Assembly (NCBI RefSeq): GCF_014649655.1
Contig: NZ_BMTL01000017.1
Location: 124,001-188,000, forward strand
Reading direction: 5' to 3'
DNA from: Streptomyces humidus
GTDB lineage: Bacteria; Actinomycetota; Actinomycetes; Streptomycetales; Streptomycetaceae
Length of the DNA: 64,000 nt
The position numbers and the translations under genes were made by a program. Positions 44,086 to 52,053 of this stretch are shown here, piece by piece; position 1 is the first letter of the stretch; every line of letters begins with the position of its first letter. The notes under the pieces are model-generated. The model was not told where the DNA came from, searched no databases, and saw only the letters and a list, made by a program, of their open reading frames with translations.

Positions 44086-44422
44086 GGCGCACACCGGCGA
44101 AGGCGCCTGCGAAACCCCCACGCATACCCCCTGCGGGGCGGAAGTAAGGTGGAGTTCACCGGCGCGCCGTCATATGCCGTGGCATGGCGGCGCATGTTCG
44201 AGGGCATAAGCCAAGCAGGTCGACGCCCGAACCACGGGTGTCGGATCTCAGCGGACGGCACGGGGCCGTCCGCCCGGGAGGCCCTTTGCACCAGCCCGAC
44301 CGTGCGGTCACGGCACGGAACAAGCAGCGGGGGGCCGGTTCTCGGCCCGTGCAGGGCGGCCACGAACCGGCCCAGCTTCACTCCGTCGCTCCCCGACCTC
44401 ATCCGAGGGGGTACGTCCTTCC
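44086..44422. other. 337-bp intergenic region before PIN-PhoH gene
   Basis: No coding frame is supported. It contains the bulged hairpin at 44164-44193, a likely uppS terminator, and then about 230 bp that must include the PhoH-gene promoter. I could not identify a clear promoter or riboswitch in it. Confidence 0.45.
44164..44193 (+). terminator. Hairpin downstream of uppS
   Basis: GCGCCGTCAT plus GCC pairs with GGCATGGCGGCGC, with a two-base bulge and a tight loop, 78 bp after the uppS stop. There is no T-tract. Confidence 0.4.
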
Positions 44423-45748
44423 GTGGTGACCAGCACAAAGCGCCGTATGCCAGACCGGCGCACCTATGTTCTCGACACCAGCGTCCTGCTGGCCGACCCG
44501 AACGCCATGACCCGCTTCGAGGAGCACGAGGTCGTGCTTCCCATCGTCGTGGTCACGGAACTGGAGGCCAAGCGGCACCATCCGGAACTCGGCTACTTCG
44601 CCCGGCAGGCCCTGCGTCTGCTGGACGACTACCGGGTGAAGTTCGGTCGCCTCGACGCCCCCATCCCGATCGGGGAACTCGGCGGCACCGTCCGTGTCGA
44701 GCTCAATCACTCGGACCCCAGCGTGCTGCCGACCGGCTACCGCCTGGGGGACAACGACTCCCGCATCCTCGCGGTGGCCCGCAACCTCCAGGCCGAGGGG
44801 TTCGACGTCACGGTCGTGTCGAAGGATCTCCCGCTCCGGATCAAGGCCTCCTCGGTCGGGCTCCTCGCCGAGGAGTACCGCGCCGAGCTCGCCATCACGG
44901 GCTCCTCCGGCTGGACCGGAATGTCCGAACTGGCGCTGTCCGGCGAACAGGTGGACATCCTCTTCGAGGAGGGCCGCCTGCACGTGCCCGAGGTCGCCGA
45001 CCTTCCCGTGCACACCGGTCTGACCATCCAGTCGGAGCGCGGCAAGGCCCTGGGCCGGGTCACCGCCGACGGCAGCGTCCGGCTGGTGCGCGGTGACCGG
45101 GAGGCCTTCGGCATCAAGGGCCGCAGCGCCGAGCAGCGCATCGCGCTCGACCTGCTCCTCGACCCGGACGTCGGGATCCTGTCCATGGGCGGCCGGGCCG
45201 GCACCGGCAAGTCGGCGCTGGCGCTGTGCGCGGGGCTGGAGGCCGTCCTGGAGCGCCGTCAGCACCAGAAGGTGATGGTCTTCCGGCCGCTGTACGCGGT
45301 GGGCGGGCAGGAGCTGGGCTATCTGCCCGGTTCCGAGGCCGACAAGATGGGCCCCTGGGCGCAGGCGGTCTTCGACACGCTGTCCGCGGTCACCAGCCGC
45401 GAGGTCATCGAGGAGATCACCGCGCGCGGGATGCTGGAGGTCCTGCCGCTGACCCACATCCGCGGCCGCTCCCTCCACGACGCCTTCGTGATCGTCGACG
45501 AGGCGCAGTCGCTCGAACGGAACGTGCTGCTCACCGTTCTGTCCCGGATCGGCTCGAACTCCCGGGTGGTCCTCACCCACGATGTCGCGCAGCGGGACAA
45601 TCTGCGGGTGGGGCGCTATGACGGCGTGGTGGCCGTCGTCGAGAAACTGAAGGGGCATCCGCTCTTCGCGCATGTCACGCTGAACCGGTCCGAGAGGTCC
45701 CAGATCGCGGCGCTCGTGACCGAGATGCTGGAGGACGGGCAGATCTGA
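44423..45748 (+). CDS. PIN domain-PhoH ATPase fusion (PhoH2 type)
   Basis: A 441-residue fusion of an N-terminal PIN ribonuclease domain (Asp18 in YVLDTSVLLADP, then VVVTELEAKRHHPE and GDNDSRILAVA) with a C-terminal PhoH ATPase domain. The latter has Walker A GGRAGTGKSAL near residue 258 and Walker B region DAFVIVDEAQSLERN. PhoH2 proteins in mycobacteria unwind and cut RNA, so an RNA-processing role is likely. GTG at 44423 or 44426 with a distant AGGGGG; a later ATG at 44447 would still keep the PIN domain. Monocistronic. Confidence 0.92.
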   Translation: MVTSTKRRMPDRRTYVLDTSVLLADPNAMTRFEEHEVVLPIVVVTELEAKRHHPELGYFARQALRLLDDYRVKFGRLDAPIPIGELGGTVRVELNHSDPSVLPTGYRLGDNDSRILAVARNLQAEGFDVTVVSKDLPLRIKASSVGLLAEEYRAELAITGSSGWTGMSELALSGEQVDILFEEGRLHVPEVADLPVHTGLTIQSERGKALGRVTADGSVRLVRGDREAFGIKGRSAEQRIALDLLLDPDVGILSMGGRAGTGKSALALCAGLEAVLERRQHQKVMVFRPLYAVGGQELGYLPGSEADKMGPWAQAVFDTLSAVTSREVIEEITARGMLEVLPLTHIRGRSLHDAFVIVDEAQSLERNVLLTVLSRIGSNSRVVLTHDVAQRDNLRVGRYDGVVAVVEKLKGHPLFAHVTLNRSERSQIAALVTEMLEDGQI

Positions 45749-46167
45749 TCGACCCGCCCCGTGCACCGGGGCCCGGCGGTGGTCGGCGCCGCTCGACAAA
45801 GGCTGTGAGCCTAGTCGGGCGGCGTCGGCGTATGTGGGGGTTTCGCGAAATCCCTGGGGCCTCCGCAGGTGTGAGCTTTCACACGCAACTCGGAATTGCC
45901 TTGCGGTGTCGGGTTACGGCAGAGTCTCGGTTCTGTCAGGCCCCGCATACGGCACACCTGTACCCCCAGGGGTACGGAAACCCACTTGCACCACCGTCCA
46001 ACTCCATAGCGCCGTCGTATGCCGCCCGAGCACCACGCGGCGCTCCCTTCCGGGAGTTGCCCATCGGGCCCGTGTCTCCTGTGACCCCGCAGTTCGGAGA
46101 CCAGCGTCAAGGGCACGATCGCGTCCGCCAGGGTCAACGAAGCGGACGATGCTGGAAGGAAACCCGT
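45749..46167. other. Structured 419-bp leader upstream of SLT protein gene
   Basis: No coding frame is convincing. The stretch contains three perfect palindromes: TTTCGCGAAA (45841-45850), GTGTGA-N4-TCACAC (45869-45884) and GTACCCC-CA-GGGGTAC (45960-45975). They are spread over the first half, suggesting operators and a long structured 5' leader. I looked for the conserved blocks of the c-di-AMP (ydaO) riboswitch, common before cell-wall hydrolase genes, and did not find them. Confidence 0.5.
45841..45884. promoter_or_regulatory. Paired palindromes upstream of SLT protein gene
   Basis: TTTCGCGAAA is followed 18 bases later by GTGTGA-GCTT-TCACAC. The second resembles a CRP half-site pair but has a four-base rather than six-base spacer. 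Both are perfect and look like regulator sites. Confidence 0.4.
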
Positions 46168-46842
46168 GTGAGCCGGATCTCGGTCCGGGGATTCGCAGTG
46201 GCCTCGGCCACGGCGGTCACCGCTGTCGGAAGCGTCGTCGGCGTTGCCTCGGGCAGCGTCGCGCAGCCCAACGACGCAGAGGCGACGGCGAGCGACGCGA
46301 CGCTCCTCGCCGACCTGCCCGTCGGCCAGCAGGCCCAGGTGCAGACGGCATCCCTCGCGCAGCAGGCCGGATACCAGGCCATCGCCGCGGACGAGGGCGC
46401 GAAGAAGGACGCCGAGGAAGCGGCCCGCAAGGCCGCGGCCAAGACGGCGGTCGCCAAGAAGGAGGCCGCCGAGAAGGCGGCCAAGGAGCGCGCCGAGGCC
46501 AAGACCAAGGCCAGCCGCAGCGCCGGCGACTTCCCGGTCCAGAGCTCCTACTCCGTGTCGCAGATCCAGGCGATGGCGGCGCAGATGGTGCCGAGCGGCC
46601 AGTTCCAGTGCTTCAGCAACATCGTGGACCACGAGTCCAGCTGGAACTACCACGCGGTCAACGCCTCCTCCGGCGCCTACGGTCTCTTCCAGGCGCTGCC
46701 GGCCGGCAAGTACGCGTCCGCCGGCGCGGACTGGCAGACGAACCCGGCCACCCAGATCAAGTGGGGCCTGAACTACATGGACAGCCGGTACGGCAGCCCG
46801 TGCGAGGCATGGTCGTTCTGGCAGGCCAACCACTGGTACTGA
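46168..46842 (+). CDS. Secreted SLT-domain muralytic protein 1
   Basis: A 224-residue exported protein. The signal-like N-terminus (SVRGFAVASATAVTAVGSVV) is followed by a Lys/Ala/Glu-rich coiled coil (~residues 75-115). The C-terminal lysozyme-like SLT domain has Glu in IVDHESSWNYHAVN and GAYGLFQALPAGK. It probably cleaves peptidoglycan glycan strands or is a resuscitation/sporulation hydrolase. GTG start at 46168 with GGAAGGAAA six bases upstream. It is followed 69 bp later by a close paralogue. There is no TTA codon here, unlike the paralogue. Confidence 0.87.
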   Translation: MSRISVRGFAVASATAVTAVGSVVGVASGSVAQPNDAEATASDATLLADLPVGQQAQVQTASLAQQAGYQAIAADEGAKKDAEEAARKAAAKTAVAKKEAAEKAAKERAEAKTKASRSAGDFPVQSSYSVSQIQAMAAQMVPSGQFQCFSNIVDHESSWNYHAVNASSGAYGLFQALPAGKYASAGADWQTNPATQIKWGLNYMDSRYGSPCEAWSFWQANHWY

Positions 46843-46911
46843 GCGCGGGCGGCTCCCGGCCGCCGTCCCCCTTCATCTGATTCATCTGATGACACAGCAG
46901 AAGGAATCCCA

Positions 46912-47625
46912 GTGAGCCCGATATCCGCCAGGGGTTTCGCGGTGGCCTCGGCCACCGCGGTCACCACCGTAGGCGCCGTCATGGGAGTCGCCCAGGGCGA
47001 CGCCCTGCACTCCGTCGACGACGCCCAGGCGACGGGCGGCTCGACGCTGCTCGCCGATTTACCCGTAGGCGAGCAGGTCGAGGTCCAGACCGCCTCCCTG
47101 TCACAGCAGGCCGACGTCCAGGCCATCGCCGCCGACGCCACCGCCAAGAAGACGGCGGAGGAGGCGGCCCGCAAGCAGGCCGCCAAGGACGCCGTGGTCA
47201 AGCAACAGGCGGCCGCGGACAAGGCGAAGGCGGAGAAAGAGGCCAAGGAGGCCAAGGAGCGCGCCGAGACGAAGGCCGAGACCACGACGCAGTCCGCCTC
47301 GGGCAACGCCACCTTCGTCCAGCAGGGGTCGTACTCCACCAGCGAGGTCCAGGCCATCGCCCGTCAGATCATTCCCGGCGGGCAGTTCCAGTGCTTCAGC
47401 AACATCGTCGAGCACGAGTCCGGCTGGAACTACAAGGCCGTCAATCCCTCCTCCGGGGCCTACGGCCTCGTCCAGGCCTACCCCGGCTCCAAGATGTCGT
47501 CCGCCGGCGCGGACTGGCGGACCAACCCGGCCACGCAGATCAAGTGGGGCCTGAACTACATGAACGAGCGCTACGGCAGCCCCTGCGGCGCCTGGGACTA
47601 CTGGCAGGCCAACAGCTCCTACTGA
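46912..47625 (+). CDS. Secreted SLT-domain muralytic protein 2 (TTA codon)
   Basis: A 237-residue paralogue of the preceding gene with the same layout: SARGFAVASATAVTTVGAVM signal-like segment, a longer coiled coil (~75-125) and an SLT domain (IVEHESGWNYKAVNPSSGAY). Leu50 is encoded by TTA (47059-47061), so translation should need the developmentally controlled bldA tRNA. AGAAGGAATC precedes the GTG start. The two genes arose by tandem duplication and share their last ~90 residues closely. A hairpin ends the pair. Confidence 0.87.
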   Translation: MSPISARGFAVASATAVTTVGAVMGVAQGDALHSVDDAQATGGSTLLADLPVGEQVEVQTASLSQQADVQAIAADATAKKTAEEAARKQAAKDAVVKQQAAADKAKAEKEAKEAKERAETKAETTTQSASGNATFVQQGSYSTSEVQAIARQIIPGGQFQCFSNIVEHESGWNYKAVNPSSGAYGLVQAYPGSKMSSAGADWRTNPATQIKWGLNYMNERYGSPCGAWDYWQANSSY

Positions 47626-47676
47626 CGGTCCGTCACCTCCGGGCCGGGGCCGAACCTGCCCCTGCCGATCTCGCAC

Positions 47677-47705
47677 AGCCCCTCCCTGTCACCGGGTGAG
47701 GGGCT
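47677..47705 (+). terminator. Hairpin after second SLT gene
   Basis: AGCCCCTC pairs with GAGGGGCT around a 13-base loop, starting 52 bp after the stop. The next gene follows on the same strand 81 bp later. Confidence 0.5.
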
Positions 47706-47785
47706 TGCGCCCTGTACGGTCGGAAAGGCCGTGACCGACGGCTCCAGGGGGAGTGGTGGGGAGAGACGGGGGAAGAGGACGGATC

Positions 47786-49150
47786 ATGTCGCGAGTGCCA
47801 GGGTGGCTCGGCCGGCTCGGCGCCGGTCTGAGCGAGATGAGTGAGCGGCTCGACGAGCGGCGTGCCGAGGTCGAGCGGGAGCGCGCCGAGTCGGAGGCGA
47901 CGCCGCCCGAGGAGTCCGCGCCGTCCCACGAGGCGTTCCCGCAGGAGCCCCTGCCTCCCGTCCCCCGCCCCGACCCCGCGCACGCGGTGCCGTGGGGGGT
48001 CCGGGTCGCGGCCGAGGCCGGCTGGCGGCTGCTGGTGCTCGCCGGGACGCTCTGGGTGCTGATAAGAGTCATCAGCGCGGTCCAGCTCGTCGTCATGGCC
48101 TTCGTCGTCTCCCTGCTGCTGACCGCTCTCCTGCAGCCCACGGTGGCCCGGCTGAAGCGGGCCGGGGTGCCCGGCGGGGCCGCCACCGCGCTGACGGCGA
48201 TACTCGGGTTCGTCGTCATCGGCCTGATGGGCTGGTTCGTGACCTGGCAGGTCATGGCGAACATCGACAACCTCTCCGACCAGGTCCAGGGCGGCATCGA
48301 CGACCTGCGCCGCTGGCTGCTCAACAGCCCTTTCCACGTCACCGACAAGCAGATCAACGGCATCGCCCAGAACCTGCGGGACGCGATCGGCAACAACACC
48401 GACTCGATCACCTCGGCGGGCCTGGAGGGCGTCACCGTCGTCGTGGAGGCGCTGACCGGCATCCTGCTGGCGTTCTTCTCGACCCTGTTCCTGCTCTACG
48501 ACGGCCGGCGCATCTGGGAGTGGACGCTCAAGCTGGTTCCGGCCGCGGCCCGGCCCGGCGTGGCGGGCGCCGGTCCGCGGGCCTGGGCGACGCTGACGGC
48601 CTATGTGCGCGGCACGGTGATCGTCGCGCTGATCGACGCCATCTTCATCGGCCTCGGCATCTACTTCCTCGACGTGCCGATGGCCGTCCCGCTCGCCGTC
48701 TTCATCTTCCTGTTCTCCTTCATCCCGCTCGTCGGCGCGGTCGCCTCCGGCGCGCTGGCCGTCGTGGTCGCGCTGGTCACCCAGGGCGTCTTCACGGCGG
48801 TCATGACGCTCGCCGTCGTGCTGGCGGTACAGCAGATCGAGGGCCACATCCTGCAGCCGTTCATCCTCGGCCGCGCGGTGCGCGTCCACCCCCTCGCGGT
48901 GGTCCTGTCGGTCGCGGCCGGCGGCATGGTGGCGGGCATCGGCGGCGCGATCGTGGCGGTGCCCCTGGTGGCCGTCACCAACACGGTGGTCGGCTACCTG
49001 CACAGCTACTCCCGCGAGCAGACCCTGCGGCACGCACCCCGCCCGAGAGGGGCCACGGCGTCGAACGTGGCCCCGGTGGCGGCGGCTCCGGCGAGCGGCG
49101 CCGCGGACGAGCCCGGCCCGCCCGCACAGCCCCCCGCCATGGACGCCTGA
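47786..49150 (+). CDS. AI-2E/PerM family transporter
   Basis: A 454-residue membrane protein of the AI-2E exporter/PerM family. A charged N-terminal region of ~75 residues with a short coiled coil (MSERLDERRAEVERERAE) precedes about eight membrane helices. Family segments are VVMAFVVSLLLTALLQPTVA and the C-terminal FIFLFSFIPLVGAVASGALA and VQQIEGHILQPFILGRAV. Members export small molecules or act as sodium/proton antiporters; the substrate here is unknown, and Streptomyces need not make AI-2. AGAGG precedes the ATG at 47786. It ends at an exceptional 22-bp hairpin. Confidence 0.9.
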   Translation: MSRVPGWLGRLGAGLSEMSERLDERRAEVERERAESEATPPEESAPSHEAFPQEPLPPVPRPDPAHAVPWGVRVAAEAGWRLLVLAGTLWVLIRVISAVQLVVMAFVVSLLLTALLQPTVARLKRAGVPGGAATALTAILGFVVIGLMGWFVTWQVMANIDNLSDQVQGGIDDLRRWLLNSPFHVTDKQINGIAQNLRDAIGNNTDSITSAGLEGVTVVVEALTGILLAFFSTLFLLYDGRRIWEWTLKLVPAAARPGVAGAGPRAWATLTAYVRGTVIVALIDAIFIGLGIYFLDVPMAVPLAVFIFLFSFIPLVGAVASGALAVVVALVTQGVFTAVMTLAVVLAVQQIEGHILQPFILGRAVRVHPLAVVLSVAAGGMVAGIGGAIVAVPLVAVTNTVVGYLHSYSREQTLRHAPRPRGATASNVAPVAAAPASGAADEPGPPAQPPAMDA

Positions 49151-49156
49151 CGACCC

Positions 49157-49207
49157 CACGAGGCCCCGCTCACCCCGCCCGACCTGCGGGGTGAGCGGGG
49201 CCTCGTG
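49157..49207. terminator. 22-bp perfect bidirectional terminator hairpin
   Basis: Arms at 49157-49178 and 49186-49207 pair without mismatch around a seven-base loop. It starts six bases after the transporter stop, and the ahpD gene ends on the other strand at 49382. Confidence 0.75.
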
Positions 49208-49381
49208 CGCGCTCGGCACCGGTCGCCCGGCCACGTCGCTCCGGCCGGTCGCCGGACCGGGGCACCGGGCGTCGTTCGTCGAACGCCGGCCGCTGGACCG
49301 CAGTCGTCCGGCGGCGGTCGTCATTCGTCGGACGGCGGTCGTCGATGACGGACCGAGGCGTCGGTCGCCGCATCGCAGACG

Positions 49382-49915
49382 TCAGTCGCCGAGGATCGCC
49401 TCCGCGTCCAGCGTGACGCCGATCGCCTGGATCACCGAGGCGATCTTGAAGGCCTCCTGGACGGTCTCGCGTTCGACGCCCGCCCTGCGCAGCACCTGCT
49501 CGTGGGAGTCGAGGCACAGTCCGCAGCCGTTGATCGCGGAGACCGCGAACGACCACAGCTCGAAGTCGACCTTGTCGACGCCGGGGTTGCCGATCACGTT
49601 CATCCGCAGGCCGGCCCGCAGGTTGCCGTACTCCTGGTCCGAGAGCAGGTGGCGGGTGCGGTGGAAGACGTTGTTCATCGCCATCACGGCCGCGGCCGAC
49701 CTGGCCGCGGTGTAGGCCTCGGGCGAGAGGTTGGCCTTCGCCTCCGGCGCGATCTCGCGCAGCACGATCGGGGAGCGCGAGGCGATCGCGGTCGCCAGCA
49801 CGGTGCCCCACAGCTGCTGCGCGGACAGCTCGGAGTTGCCGATGACCGAGCCCAGGTTGAGCCTCAGGTCCTTGGCGTAGTCCGGTATCGCGGACTTCAG
49901 CGAGTCGAGGGACAT
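49382..49915 (-). CDS. ahpD: Alkyl hydroperoxide reductase AhpD
   Basis: A 177-residue AhpD of the carboxymuconolactone-decarboxylase fold. The thiol pair Cys131 and Cys134 and the relay His138 are present in INGCGLCLDSH. AhpD normally reduces AhpC, taking electrons from a lipoyl carrier, and has weak peroxidase activity of its own. Length and motifs look intact. Directly upstream, six bases before its ATG, is the stop of a truncated ahpC. The gene thus keeps its operon place but has lost its usual partner at this locus. Confidence 0.95.
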   Translation of the reverse strand: MSLDSLKSAIPDYAKDLRLNLGSVIGNSELSAQQLWGTVLATAIASRSPIVLREIAPEAKANLSPEAYTAARSAAAVMAMNNVFHRTRHLLSDQEYGNLRAGLRMNVIGNPGVDKVDFELWSFAVSAINGCGLCLDSHEQVLRRAGVERETVQEAFKIASVIQAIGVTLDAEAILGD

Positions 49916-49921
49916 CTCAGC

Positions 49922-50083
49922 TCACGCCCCGGCCGGCAGCTCGACCGGGTCGAGGGTGTTCTCGCCCTCGGCCCGGTCGACGGGGCACAGTTCGTCGGTC
50001 TGCAGGGCGTCCGGGACCCGCAGGACCTCCTTGGGATCGCGGCCGAGGGAGCCCGCGGTGACCATCGTGAACTCAGTGAGCAC
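49922..50083 (-). pseudogene. ahpC: ahpC remnant with internal deletion
   Basis: A 53-codon frame, MLTEFTMVTAGSLGRDPKEV through DELCPVDR and ENTLDPVELPAGA. MLT is the usual start of Streptomyces AhpC, and the rest matches its C-terminal 50 residues (family: EIQFTMVTAGSVGRNPKEVL, LDALQTDELCPCNW). About 130 codons between them, including the peroxidatic Cys in TFVCPTE, are missing. Only the resolving-type Cys in DELC remains, and the CPCNW end has become CPVDR. The original AGGAG and GTG start are still in place, so a short peptide could be made, but it cannot be a peroxidase. Confidence 0.85.
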
Positions 50084-50223
50084 AGGCTCTCCTCGCAGCG
50101 GGGGAGCGTCCGGATCGCGGACGCCTCCCTTGGGTCGGACGGGCCCGATCGTGGCACAGGGTGCATCGATTCAGAAAAATGGCCCCACTCGATCATATTG
50201 ACCGGAGGCATCTGTCAGCGACT

Positions 50224-50594
50224 GTGGATGATGCGAGGGCCAGGAGGCGGTTGCCCGGTCCCGCCCGGCTCCGGGCCTTCACGGCCGTCGCCGGGCATCT
50301 GCACTTCCGGGACGCGGCCGCCGCCATCGGCGAGCCGGCCCGCCCTGTCCGGCGCCGTGTCGGCACGCCGACCCCGCGCCCGCCCGCCGTGTCGCCCTGG
50401 CCGTGCGCACGGGAGCGGCGAGAGGGGCGCAGTGCCGGGAGCCGGCGGACGCCCTCCGGGAGGCGCTGTGGCCGCTTCCGGGGCAGGTGCTCGAGGACGC
50501 TGACCGAGGTCCGTCAGGAGAGCCGTCCACTCGGTCAAATAACGTCTCCGCACAGCGATTCGAGCACCCCGGCGGAGCAACTTCCGTCAGCTGA
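50224..50594 (+). pseudogene. oxyR: oxyR remnant with internal deletion and frameshift
   Basis: Reading from the GTG at 50224 gives RLRAFTAVAGHLHFRDAAAA, the LysR-type HTH start of OxyR, then shifts frame near 50335, after which PALSGAVSA is readable in another frame. From 50367 a further segment, ADPAPARRVALAVRTGAARG then ADALREALWPLPGQVLED, matches the OxyR C-terminus. Some 200 codons between are gone. The fragment is divergent from the ahpC remnant, the normal oxyR-ahpC arrangement. No functional regulator can be made. Confidence 0.8.
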
Positions 50595-50697
50595 GGGCAG
50601 GTCGGGAATCCCGCGCTGGAACATGCGCGCCGGCTGATACACATTCCCTCCTCAGCGCTACGCGTCAGGCGTATGTGCGAGAGGCCCAAGGGGAGTG

Positions 50698-51588
50698 ATG
50701 TCGGGCTACGAGCTGCTGGCACGCGACCTCGCCGCGTGCGGCCGGGACGGCTTCACCGGGGAGGTGCGCGTGTCCGGGTCGCCCGGCGGCGCCTTCCATC
50801 TCCGCGGCGGGCTGGTCGTCGCCGTCGAGTCCCCGGGCGCGCCCGGCCCGGAGGCGCTGCTGCTGCGCTCCGGCCGGATCGGCGGCGAGGAGTGGGCCGC
50901 ACTGGTGCGCGAGTCCGGCGGCGCGCGCTGGCCGGCCGCCGGGCTGATCGCCCACGGCTACGCGGGGGCCGCCCAGCTCCGGGTGGTCTGCGCGATGTCC
51001 CTCCAGGACGCCGCGTTCGCGGTCGTCGCGGGCAGCGTCGACGGCTGCGAACGCGGCCCGGCGGCCGTAGCTCCGCCCGCCGCGGTCGCCGTGGGCGAAC
51101 CGCCCACCCGGCTGCTCCAGGAGGCGTCCCGCAAGCTGCGCGCACTGCTGGCGCTGCCGTACCCCGTCCGCCCGGACCGGGAGCGGCCCACGCCCGCCCC
51201 CGTCTCCTGCGCGGCGTCCCGCCTCGGCGCGCTGCGGTGCGAGCTGCTCGCGCACGCCGACGGCCGGCGCACCGCCCGCGACCTGGCCTTCCGCACCGGG
51301 CGCGGGGTCTACACCGTGACCGTCGAAGTGGCCCGGATGCTGGGCGAGGGGCTTCTGGAGTGCGTGGACGCGCCCCACTCGATCCCGGTCCGGCTGCCGG
51401 CGGACGGCGGCGGTCTGCGCCCCCGGGAACCCGGGCCGCCCGCCGCGCCGCCGCCGGGCCCGGACGCGACGGCGCTGCCCCGGCGGCGGCCCGGCGCCAG
51501 CGGCATCAACGAGGCCCTCACGCCGGAACCGGACGGCGGCACCGGCTGGAAGGAGTTCTTCCGCCTGCGGAACCCCACCACGAGATGA
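50698..51588 (+). CDS. DUF4388-like protein, first gene of roadblock cluster
   Basis: A 296-residue soluble protein. The N-terminal ~110 residues resemble the DUF4388/PatA N-terminal domain (GFTGEVRVSGSPGGAFHLRG and GLVVAVESPGAPGPEALLLR). The second part (~150-230) looks like a winged-helix-type domain (CELLAHADGRRTARDLAFRT). The C-terminus is Pro-rich and disordered, ending in GWKEFFRLRN. It heads a cluster with two roadblock proteins, suggesting a signalling complex related to Streptomyces conservons, though kinase and GTPase genes are absent. AAGGGGAG lies at 50688-50695; I start at the ATG at 50698. Confidence 0.75.
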   Translation: MSGYELLARDLAACGRDGFTGEVRVSGSPGGAFHLRGGLVVAVESPGAPGPEALLLRSGRIGGEEWAALVRESGGARWPAAGLIAHGYAGAAQLRVVCAMSLQDAAFAVVAGSVDGCERGPAAVAPPAAVAVGEPPTRLLQEASRKLRALLALPYPVRPDRERPTPAPVSCAASRLGALRCELLAHADGRRTARDLAFRTGRGVYTVTVEVARMLGEGLLECVDAPHSIPVRLPADGGGLRPREPGPPAAPPPGPDATALPRRRPGASGINEALTPEPDGGTGWKEFFRLRNPTTR

Positions 51589-51662
51589 CCCGCCCCCCCC
51601 ACGCACCGGCCCCCACAGACAGAAGACGGTCATATGCGATCAAAGACAGGGGAGTTGCCCAC

Positions 51663-52049
51663 ATGGACCACGAAGCCCTCGCGCGGGAGATGCGCGGCCT
51701 GCGCGAGCAGGTGAGCGGCATCACCGACACCGCGGTGGCGGCGGCCGACGGACTGCTCATCGCCGCCGACACCGCCGACTCCATCGACCCGGAGGGCCTC
51801 GCCGCCCTCGCCGCGGCCGGGATCGGCCTCGCCCGCCGCACCTCCGAGGCGACCGCCCGCGGCGCCCTGCACCGCACGGTGGCCTACGGCAGCCACGGCT
51901 GCGCCGCGTTCTACGCGGTGGGCGACACCGCGCTGATGGTCGTGCTCGGCGACGAGGGCATGGACGTGGAGCGCCTGCACACGGCGACCCAGCCCGCCCT
52001 GCGCCGCATCGACCTGATCCTCACCCGGAAAGCCGCCGAAGGAGTCTGA
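51663..52049 (+). CDS. Roadblock/LC7 domain protein 1
   Basis: A 128-residue roadblock/LC7 fold protein: REQVSGITDTAVAAADGLLI, the DSIDPEGLAALAAAGIGLAR helix and the TALMVVLGDEGMDVERLH strand-helix. Such proteins dimerise and modulate small Ras-like GTPases, or act with histidine kinases in conservons. No GTPase is encoded nearby. AGGGGAG (51646-51652) precedes the ATG. It ends four bases before the next roadblock gene, so the pair is coupled. Confidence 0.85.
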   Translation: MDHEALAREMRGLREQVSGITDTAVAAADGLLIAADTADSIDPEGLAALAAAGIGLARRTSEATARGALHRTVAYGSHGCAAFYAVGDTALMVVLGDEGMDVERLHTATQPALRRIDLILTRKAAEGV

Positions 52050-52053
52050 AGGG

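Noticed and set aside
44423..45748. Toxin-antitoxin module based on the PIN domain
   Set aside because: The PIN domain is fused to a PhoH ATPase and no antitoxin gene precedes it.
45749..46167. c-di-AMP (ydaO-type) riboswitch before the SLT gene
   Set aside because: The conserved blocks of that riboswitch could not be found; a covariance search would settle it.
45805..46842. Longer start for the first SLT protein or a gene in its leader
   Set aside because: The upstream sequence has no coding character; the GTG at 46168 has a strong ribosome binding site and begins the signal-like segment.
47786..49150. Quorum-sensing AI-2 exporter
   Set aside because: The family is broad and there is no luxS or AI-2 context here.
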